Shown piece after piece: positions 1 through 4,785 of a stretch of DNA of 10,754 nucleotides (positions are counted from its first letter, which is position 1; every line of letters starts with the position of its first letter). A program made the translations under genes and the position numbers. The notes beneath the pieces are model-generated. The model was not told the DNA's origin. It searched no databases and was given only the letters and a program-made list of their open reading frames with translations. This stretch comes from an uncultured Sphingorhabdus sp. (lineage in GTDB: Bacteria > Pseudomonadota > Alphaproteobacteria > Sphingomonadales > Sphingomonadaceae), in assembly GCA_937873665.1 (NCBI GenBank), contig CALMYW010000043.1, positions 1-10,754 on the forward strand, in the 5' to 3' direction.

Positions 1-1298
1 CTAGCACTGACCAAGCTGGTGAGGAGCAGTTCTACCGCCATTCCACGTCCAGGCTCAGTGATAAATTGCGCTTCATCGAGAACCACAAGCCCGATCTGGT
101 TGAGGATGTGCTTTGACGAGACCGAAAGGCTTAGAAACTTCTCGTAGGTGAAGAATGCAATGTCGTATTTGCCGCGCAGGATTTCCCCTACCTGATCCTG
201 CCAGTCTCCGCTACAGCGCGCGATACGAAGGCCAAGACGTTCTCCGTAAAGAGCGGAAAAGTCCTCAAATTTCTCGTTTACAAGCGCCTTGTACGGCAGC
301 AAGAAGACAGCCTTCTTACCATCGGCAATAGCCTTCAGCGCGGCCAGTTCGCCCACAAACGTCTTGCCTGCACTGGTTGGTGCTACAACCAAAAGCGATT
401 GAGCGCTGAGAATGCCTCTATCGTTGACCGCTGCGATTTGGAGGGCATTGAGCCCATGCGGGAAACGCTCATGCCAGGCGTCGATGGCCACTTGGGGAAT
501 GCCAGCTTGGCTCAATTCACGGATATCTCCGGTGGTTTGGAGGTTGCCATACTCTGGAAATGCGGCCCTGTAGCGGTCACCGACACGACCGGGCGGCAAC
601 ATCAGGTCGCCCTGAGTTTGACCGAACATTGTTGGCGATTGTTCGTAGCCGAAGCGTCCCGCATCAGCCCCGACCAGGCGGGTGACGCGATCAACCATCT
701 CCAGCACGCCGATCGGCTCTTCAGCCGATAGCAGAGTGTCGATGACGGCCTTGGTGAAAAGGCCATGCCGCGTCTGCGGATCTTCCAACGCTACTTGCTC
801 GGCTGAGGACGCGGCGAAAAGTATCCTGCCCTGACCAGCCACGTCCACTAGGGGAAACGCAATGCCGTTTCGTGGCACTAGTCCGACATCGAGCACACGT
901 GCAGGAGCGCCTCCACTAAAACAGCAATCGAGCAGGAGGATTACGGCGCGCGCGCGGGTGTCACGAAAACGCCGCGCCAGTTCATCCATCCCCAACGTTG
1001 TGCCAGGAATATCGGCAACGCTGGTATCATGCAGAACAAGTCGGTGGTCGGGTGTTCCATGACCAGCGAAGCCAAGAATGACAACATCTGTTTCGTCGGC
1101 AGCACCGAGCGTTGCATCCATTGCCGCGCGCACAGCTACCAACGTAGCATTCTCATTGGTTATGAGCTGAGGCTTTGAGCCTTCGATGGAATCAGACATA
1201 ATAGCCCACAGGGCAGTTGCGTCACGCGCCGCGCCTGTGAGGTCTCCCACGAATGGGTCGCAATGTCTGTCGATCCCGAAGAAGGCCGCCCGCATCAT
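1..1298 (-). CDS. Caspase-like protease (peptidase C14) fused to a DEAD/DEAH (Ski2-type) helicase, 3' end outside window
   Basis: A continuous reading frame runs from ATG 1298 off the left edge and shows 432 residues. Residues 1-200 read as a caspase/metacaspase fold: an N-terminal FFGIDRH strand, a GAARDATALW helix, the His box GFAGHGTP (H80) and the Cys box LLLDCCFSGG (C125/C126; by family alignment C126 is the likely nucleophile). From about 280 a superfamily 2 helicase begins: LNALQIAAV, Walker A APTSAGKT (306-313), motif Ia LLPYKALVNEK, and motif II VVLDEAQF (405-412). The motifs resemble Ski2/Hel308 enzymes. The start is chosen because GAGGG lies 8 bases upstream and the caspase fold begins at once; ATG 1295 is an equal alternative. 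The gene starts 2 bases after the DUF2158 stop codon, so the two are probably translationally coupled. The helicase part would be expected to sense or remodel nucleic acid and the caspase part to cleave proteins in the cytoplasm. That role is inference. Confidence 0.9.
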   Translation of the reverse strand, partial: MMRAAFFGIDRHCDPFVGDLTGAARDATALWAIMSDSIEGSKPQLITNENATLVAVRAAMDATLGAADETDVVILGFAGHGTPDHRLVLHDTSVADIPGTTLGMDELARRFRDTRARAVILLLDCCFSGGAPARVLDVGLVPRNGIAFPLVDVAGQGRILFAASSAEQVALEDPQTRHGLFTKAVIDTLLSAEEPIGVLEMVDRVTRLVGADAGRFGYEQSPTMFGQTQGDLMLPPGRVGDRYRAAFPEYGNLQTTGDIRELSQAGIPQVAIDAWHERFPHGLNALQIAAVNDRGILSAQSLLVVAPTSAGKTFVGELAALKAIADGKKAVFLLPYKALVNEKFEDFSALYGERLGLRIARCSGDWQDQVGEILRGKYDIAFFTYEKFLSLSVSSKHILNQIGLVVLDEAQFITEPGRGMAVELLLTSLVSA

Positions 1299-1300
1299 GG

Positions 1301-1524
1301 TCAGGCCCTCGAAACGCTGAAGCTGCCACTATAGGACGCAGAAGATTTTCCCAAAGATGTCGGGCGGAATGTCGCCTCTTGCCGTGCTTGGCGGCTCCCA
1401 ACTTTTTCAAACCAGACGCACCAGACGGTGTCCTCGCCAGTCATGCCCGCCTTGCCGACTTGGTCGACAGTCATGATAGCCCCCCGGATTTCAACCGAAC
1501 AATATCACCAGGCTCGAAGCTCAT
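1301..1524 (-). pseudogene. DUF2158 (YodC-like) small protein, frameshifted in a six-G run
   Basis: From ATG 1524 the minus strand reads MSFEPGDIVRLKSGGLS and stops at TGA 1471-1473. The -1 neighbouring frame continues from ATG 1474 as MTVDQVGKAGMTGEDTVWC and so on, to TGA 1301-1303. Together they match the usual DUF2158/YodC pattern (MSF.pGD.VrLKSGGp.MTV...vwC.WF). Adding one G to the GGGGGG run at 1480-1485 restores KSGGAIMTV and a protein of about 74 residues. The ribosome binding site GGAG stands 7 bases before ATG 1524. The stop and the second ATG overlap as ATGA, so reinitiation could still produce the 57-residue C-terminal part. The gene leads into the caspase-helicase gene. The biochemical role of DUF2158 is not known to me. 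Loss of one G could be a true mutation, phase variation or a sequencing error. Confidence 0.75.
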
Positions 1525-1537
1525 TTTTTTGCTCCAG

Positions 1538-1552
1538 GTTCGCGCTTTGTTC
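1538..1552 (-). promoter_or_regulatory. SOS-box-like site (GAAC-N7-GAAC) upstream of the DUF2158/caspase-helicase operon
   Basis: The minus strand reads GAACAAAGCGCGAAC, an exact GAAC-N7-GAAC (GTTC-N7-GTTC on the plus strand), the alphaproteobacterial LexA consensus. It ends 13 bp before ATG 1524, between the likely promoter (AT-rich TAGGATAACAATTG just upstream) and the ribosome binding site, where a bound repressor would block transcription. No convincing -35/-10 pair could be fixed. Binding by LexA or the local S24 repressor is inference. Confidence 0.6.
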
Positions 1553-1941
1553 AATTGTTATCCTAAACCGAACGCTTCGACTAGTTGCGCTGAGAGGTCT
1601 ACCACAGCTTTTGATTGTTGCAGGTCGTTAGCTGCCGTTCGGTCGAGGCACGTAAACGGCGGCTAAAGCTCATCTGTGCTTCTGAAAGCTGCCAGTCAGC
1701 AAACGGTCAAGTTGCCGCCTTTTGCTGCCGGTTGAATGAACGGGAGCTACCGACGGACGAATTGGAGGCTGCGAACGGCAGCCATGTTCGCGCAAGCTGA
1801 GGAATTCACTTGTGCGACTCTGGTGTTTCGACATATTGTCGGCTGCAAGCAGCAAGATCTCTGGTCCGGTCAGTTGACCAAGATGGCCCAAAGGCGTTCT
1901 TCTGAATTGACTACCCATTTGATCAGATTACCAGTTCGCAG
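1553..1941. other. Stretch without a recognisable gene
   Basis: About 390 bases hold only short open frames (up to roughly 80 codons, none with a recognisable motif or a good ribosome binding site). The base composition is lower in GC than the genes to the right. An 11-base inverted repeat is present (GCTGCCGTTCG at 1631-1641 against 1772-1782), and the right copy also forms a local hairpin GGCTGC-GAACG-GCAGCC (1767-1783). Promoters for the leftward caspase operon and the rightward thermonuclease gene must lie here, but neither shows a convincing sigma-70 pair. Confidence 0.5.
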
Positions 1942-2655
1942 ATGGTAATTCATCGATGCTCTCGGATTTGGTTTTCTGGGCTATTTGCAGCGTCGTTTCT
2001 GGCCTACCCAAGCCAAGCTCAAATCGTCTCGGGAGAAGCAACCGCAGCAGACGGAGATTCATTGGTTGTTGGCGGAAAGCGAGTCCGCCTATTCGGAATT
2101 GACGCTCCTGAGCTTGCCCAGTCCTGTACCAAGCAAGGAATCGCCTGGAACTGCGGTGAACAGGCCCGCGACAATCTCGCCGAACTGGTGAAAGGTCAGA
2201 CTGTTTATTGCCAAGGTCAGGGCGTAGACCAGCATGCACGGCTGGTCGCGGTTTGCTCGGCTGGAAATGTAGAGCTCAATGAAGCGATGGTCGCCTATGG
2301 CTGGGCGATAGCCTACCGAGAATTCAGTGACGCCTATGTTCCGGCCGAAATTCGCGCCAAAGCCAATGGTTTTGGCATTTGGTCATCTCAGTTTCAGAAC
2401 CCTGCCGAATATCGATTGAGCTTGTTGCCAGCGCCCCCAGTTGCGGCGGCACGCGCAGCGTCACCGCCCCCTAGGCGCGGCGCCACCACTTCTCCGCTGG
2501 CCTGCGTCATCAAGGGCAACCGAAATCGGCGCGGTCAGTGGATCTACCATCTGCCCGGCATGCCCTATTACGAACAAACCCGTGCCGAGGAGATGTTTTG
2601 TACGGAGGCCGAAGCCCAGGCTGCCGGCTATCGCCGCGCTATCGTGCGAAACTGA
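1942..2655 (+). CDS. Exported thermonuclease family protein (SNase fold) with C-terminal sunset-like domain
   Basis: The 237-residue product begins with a signal peptide (residues 1-26, cleavage likely after YPSQA). A staphylococcal-nuclease fold follows at about 28-145, with the expected catalytic pattern: DGDSL (37-41), R49 and E57 in VRLFGIDAPE, and R100 in DQHARLVAV, which correspond to the Arg, Glu and Arg of SNase. After a proline-rich linker (about 160-185) the C-terminus CVIKGNRN...IYHLPG...FCTEAEAQAAGYRRA looks like the sunset domain found after some surface proteins and nucleases. It probably cleaves DNA or RNA in the periplasm or outside the cell. No strong Shine-Dalgarno sequence precedes ATG 1942, but the signal peptide supports this start. 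The next gene begins 6 bases after the stop, so the two form an operon. Confidence 0.85.
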   Translation: MVIHRCSRIWFSGLFAASFLAYPSQAQIVSGEATAADGDSLVVGGKRVRLFGIDAPELAQSCTKQGIAWNCGEQARDNLAELVKGQTVYCQGQGVDQHARLVAVCSAGNVELNEAMVAYGWAIAYREFSDAYVPAEIRAKANGFGIWSSQFQNPAEYRLSLLPAPPVAAARAASPPPRRGATTSPLACVIKGNRNRRGQWIYHLPGMPYYEQTRAEEMFCTEAEAQAAGYRRAIVRN

Positions 2656-2661
2656 TCCGGC

Positions 2662-3210
2662 ATGGCCAAGAAAGGCGATGCCGGGTGTGCGCCCCTAATC
2701 GTTGTGGGAGTGATCCTGTTCGCGCTTGGCAAGTGTGTCGGCGGCCCGGAGCCTGAAGCTTCTTCTCCCCAAGGCCTGTATTCTGCGCCAACCGAAGCCG
2801 CGCCCGCCGTAACGGCACTGTACGTTCAAACCCGCTCACTTAACTGCCGAGCATCGCCATCCCGCAAATCCACGATCATCACCAAGTATGTGCGCGGGCA
2901 GGAAATCGGGATTACCGATTATTCCGGCGATTGGGCGCTTGTACCGCAAGGTGGCGTCGACGGTTGCTGGGTCGCGCGCCAAAATCTGTCTGAAAGCCCG
3001 CCCCCTGAAAATTCCGCCGCAGTGACCGCCGCTCCAGTCTTGTCCCGCCGCTCGGCGATCGAGACATTAAATGATGGGCCAAGTTGCGGAACGAAGTGGA
3101 AATGCGGCCAGATGGACAGCTGCGAGGAAGCCTACCACTATCTCAATCAGTGCGGGCTTGGACGGCTCGACGGCGACGGCGATGGTGTGCCTTGCGAAAG
3201 CATTTGTTGA
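2662..3210 (+). CDS. Membrane-anchored SH3b plus Excalibur calcium-binding domain protein
   Basis: The 182-residue product has a short N-terminal cytoplasmic part, one membrane segment at about 11-23 (PLIVVGVILFALG), a bacterial SH3 domain at about 52-110 (YVQTRSLNCRASPS, then GDWALV and GCWVARQNL), a linker, and a C-terminal Excalibur domain at about 141-182. The Excalibur part carries six cysteines and the Ca-binding loop DGDGDGVPCE (170-179). SH3b domains usually bind cell wall or peptides, and Excalibur domains occur in surface nucleases and their partners. The gene sits 6 bases after the exported thermonuclease, which suggests joint work at the cell envelope. That partnership is inference. 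The last 64 bases overlap the convergent small gene on the minus strand. Confidence 0.82.
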   Translation: MAKKGDAGCAPLIVVGVILFALGKCVGGPEPEASSPQGLYSAPTEAAPAVTALYVQTRSLNCRASPSRKSTIITKYVRGQEIGITDYSGDWALVPQGGVDGCWVARQNLSESPPPENSAAVTAAPVLSRRSAIETLNDGPSCGTKWKCGQMDSCEEAYHYLNQCGLGRLDGDGDGVPCESIC

Positions 3211-3392
3211 GGCGTGTTGTTGGATCGGGCTTGCAGATAGGTACGCACCCGATCACAGGTCTTCGCTCGCGGGAGCCGCCCGCCTCGCAAATCTTCGACG
3301 AACCTTGGATCGCCCACCGCTAGCCGTCCGAACTTGCTGGGTGGCATCCGATGCTGCGCAAGGTAGGTCTCGATCTGGTCCAGGAGCTCCAT
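3147..3392 (-). CDS. Small HTH-like protein of unknown function, divergent from the S24 repressor
   Basis: The 81-residue product has a coherent, helical and basic core (residues 1-56: MELLDQIETYLAQ, MPPSKFGRLAVGDPRFVEDL, RVRTYLQAR) that resembles short helix-turn-helix-like proteins often seen in sphingomonads. I cannot name a family with certainty. The last 21 or so residues are low-complexity (TPSPSPSSRPSPH) and lie antisense to the Excalibur coding end, so the native C-terminus may have been replaced at a junction near 3210. It diverges from the repressor gene across a 79-base region holding an SOS-box-like site and a palindrome, so the two are probably co-regulated. The ribosome binding site is weak (GTGAG about 10 bases before ATG 3392). 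A DNA-binding role is inference. Confidence 0.65.
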   Translation of the reverse strand: MELLDQIETYLAQHRMPPSKFGRLAVGDPRFVEDLRGGRLPRAKTCDRVRTYLQARSNNTPQQMLSQGTPSPSPSSRPSPH

Positions 3393-3417
3393 CGGCGTCG
3401 ACTCACTTAATGCTTGT

Positions 3418-3432
3418 GTTCTTGTTATGTTC
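3418..3432 (+). promoter_or_regulatory. SOS-box-like site GTTC-N7-GTTC in the divergent promoter region
   Basis: The plus strand reads GTTCTTGTTATGTTC, an exact GTTC-N7-GTTC. It lies 39 bp before the repressor ATG at 3472 and 25 bp before the divergent small-gene ATG at 3392, so one bound protein could control both. TTGTTA inside the site sits where TTGACA sits in the matching site before the mobilisation operon, and 13 of 15 bases agree between the two. Candidate binders are host LexA or the adjacent S24 repressor. Confidence 0.6.
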
Positions 3433-3446
3433 CGTATAGGACGCCA

Positions 3447-3463
3447 ATCCTAGAGTCTAGGAT
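3447..3463. promoter_or_regulatory. Perfect 17-bp palindrome, probable repressor operator
   Basis: ATCCTAGA-G-TCTAGGAT has perfect 8-base arms around one central base. It lies 8 bp before the repressor start, and its right arm contains the AGGA that serves as ribosome binding site (3459-3462, 9 bases before ATG). A related imperfect pair, AGGA-tattt-TCCT (3459-3471), partly overlaps it. Position and symmetry suit autorepression by the S24 regulator; this is inference. Confidence 0.55.
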
Positions 3464-3471
3464 ATTTTCCT

Positions 3472-4143
3472 ATGCAGACAGTTTTGGAAGCCCCAGAGAT
3501 GGACGAAGCCCGGGTCGCGCTGGACCGGTTGATCCTTGAGCGCAAATGCACCTACTCAGGGATTTCGCGGCTGCTCGGCCGCAATGTCTCCTACATCCAG
3601 CAGTTCATGCGCAAGGGTAGCCCGCGCCATCTCGACGAGCGGGATCGCGGCATTCTTGCGCGGTTCTTCGGCGTGGACGAAGCTGTGCTCGGTGGTCCGG
3701 CACGGCGCTCAGGTCCGGTGATCGATCTCGTCCAGGTCCCGATCCTCGATGTCGAGGCTTCGGCCGGGTATGGCGCTCTCGCCGAAATGGAGGCCAAGAG
3801 CGCGCAGTTCGGGTTCGATCCCAACTGGCTACGCAAACTCACCGCAAGCAAGAGTCCTAGCCTCTCGATCATCGGTGTGCGCGGAGACTCGATGGAGCCG
3901 ACGCTGAGCGATGGCGACGATGTGCTGGTCGACCTTGGCGACAACCAGACGCGGCTGCGCGACGGAATCTATGTCCTGCGGATGGACGATACGCTCGCGG
4001 TGAAGCGCGTCGCGATCGAGCCGCAGGGCCGCAAGGTTTCGGTGGTGAGCGACAATCCCGCTTACCCGACCTGGAACGGGCTCGATCGCCGGACGGTGAA
4101 CATCGTCGGACGGGTGCTTTGGTTCGGGCGCAAGTTGCAGTAG
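3472..4143 (+). CDS. S24 family LexA/CI-like repressor with N-terminal DNA-binding domain
   Basis: The 223-residue product has an N-terminal helix-turn-helix-type region (about 12-73: TYSGISRLLGRNVSYIQQFM and then LARFFGVDEAVLGG). A peptidase S24 (LexA/UmuD/CI) domain at about 87-223 has the Ser-Lys dyad: S140 in VRGDSMEPTL and K178 in TLAVKRV. A possible self-cleavage site, Ala98-Gly99, lies in ASAGYGAL. The family represses phage, plasmid or element genes, and many members cleave themselves when RecA is activated; whether this one does is not shown. The gene begins beside an SOS-box-like site and a perfect palindrome, and is followed 10 bases later by the broken thermonuclease gene and then the DUF6961-like gene. 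It may control the mobilisation operon, whose promoter carries a near copy of the same site. Confidence 0.88.
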   Translation: MQTVLEAPEMDEARVALDRLILERKCTYSGISRLLGRNVSYIQQFMRKGSPRHLDERDRGILARFFGVDEAVLGGPARRSGPVIDLVQVPILDVEASAGYGALAEMEAKSAQFGFDPNWLRKLTASKSPSLSIIGVRGDSMEPTLSDGDDVLVDLGDNQTRLRDGIYVLRMDDTLAVKRVAIEPQGRKVSVVSDNPAYPTWNGLDRRTVNIVGRVLWFGRKLQ

Positions 4144-4153
4144 CTACCGGCGC

Positions 4154-4582
4154 ATGAGCTTGCTTGCCCTCGCCGCTGCTGTCGTCAGCGCCGGCTAGAC
4201 CTTCACCTGCACGCCGACCCACGTTTACGACGGCGATGGACCGATCTGGTGCGCCGAAGGCCCGCACGTCCGCATCGCCGGGATTGCGGCGCGCGAGATG
4301 GATGGAACCTGCCGCGACAATCAGCCCTGCCCGGCTGCGAGCGCAATCGAGGCCCGCGATGCGCTCGTGGACCTGTTTGGCGGCGCGCGCGGCACGATCG
4401 GCACCGGACACATCAACGTGCGCGGGCCGACCATGACGTGCCTATCCGAGGGCTCGGCCGGCGGCACGCGCACGGCCGCCTGGTGCACCCTTCCCACGGG
4501 TGAAGATCTTTCCTGCGCGATGGTTGCGACCGGAACCGTGCTCAGGTGGGATCGCTACTGGCGCGGCCACCGGTGCCGCTGA
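4154..4582 (+). pseudogene. Short thermonuclease-like protein interrupted by an amber codon
   Basis: From ATG 4154 the frame reads a signal-peptide-like start (MSLLALAAAVVSAG), then TAG at 4196-4198, then 128 residues to TGA 4582. The part after the stop, TFTCTPTHVYDGDGPIWC, VRIAGIAAREMDG and RTAAWC, ending LRWDRYWRGHRC, is the conserved core of the short thermonuclease-like proteins common beside S24 repressors in sphingomonads. The SNase-type Arg and Glu are present in VRIAGIAARE. One C-to-T change (CAG, Gln) would explain the amber codon, so this is either a recent mutation or read through by a suppressor tRNA. A product starting inside (for example ATG 4298) would lack the first half and the secretion signal. 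The gene lies between the repressor and the DUF6961-like gene and overlaps the start of the latter. Confidence 0.75.
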
Positions 4583-4770
4583 GCGACTGGGAGCTGTGGG
4601 CCTGCGCCAACACGGTGCTGGAAGCTCACGGAACACAGGCGCCAGTCCACGTCGCCGAGCAGATTGGCGCGCTTGCGCTTAAAGGCGATGATGAAGGTAT
4701 CCGCACCTGGCAGGAGATTGCCAAGCGGATTGCCGAACTTGAGGCAGTCGCCAAAGCGCCGCGCCATTGA
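4573..4770 (+). CDS. DUF6961-like small protein
   Basis: The product has 65 residues from GTG 4573 (or 74 from GTG 4546 in the same frame). The core WELWACANTVLEAHG, APVHVAEQIGALALKGDD and WQEIAKRIAEL resembles DUF6961, a small helical family of sphingomonads with no known role. I prefer GTG 4573 because the family normally begins only a few residues before the ELW motif and because that start overlaps the end of the thermonuclease frame, as in a coupled operon. The ribosome binding site is poor for both starts. The stop codon lies inside a hairpin shared with the end of the relaxase gene. The recognition rests on memory of the family pattern. Confidence 0.68.
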   Translation: MPLSDWELWACANTVLEAHGTQAPVHVAEQIGALALKGDDEGIRTWQEIAKRIAELEAVAKAPRH

Positions 4771-4785
4771 GCGAGCATCGCTCAA
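4767..4785. terminator. Hairpin shared by two convergent stop codons, possible bidirectional terminator
   Basis: TTGAGCGA-GCA-TCGCTCAA forms a perfect 8-bp stem with a 3-base loop. The TGA of the DUF6961-like gene (4768-4770) lies in one arm and the TGA of the relaxase (4782-4784, minus strand) in the other. There is no clear U-run on either side, so termination efficiency is uncertain, but the position between convergent genes fits. Confidence 0.5.

Noticed and set aside
399..731. 110-codon plus-strand frame in the left region
   Set aside because: It is antisense to the caspase-helicase frame, which carries clear protease and helicase motifs.
1253..1666. 137-codon plus-strand frame across the caspase start and the DUF2158 gene
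   Set aside because: The minus strand here carries the DUF2158 pattern with good ribosome binding sites. The plus-strand product shows no coherent domain.
1670..1918. 82-codon minus-strand frame in the gene-free stretch
   Set aside because: It has no recognisable motif, a basic low-information sequence, no clear ribosome binding site and a stop well before the next gene.
1907..1941. Possible promoter TTGACT upstream of the thermonuclease gene
   Set aside because: No acceptable -10 at 16-18 bases, and a start would leave almost no leader, so it is not annotated.
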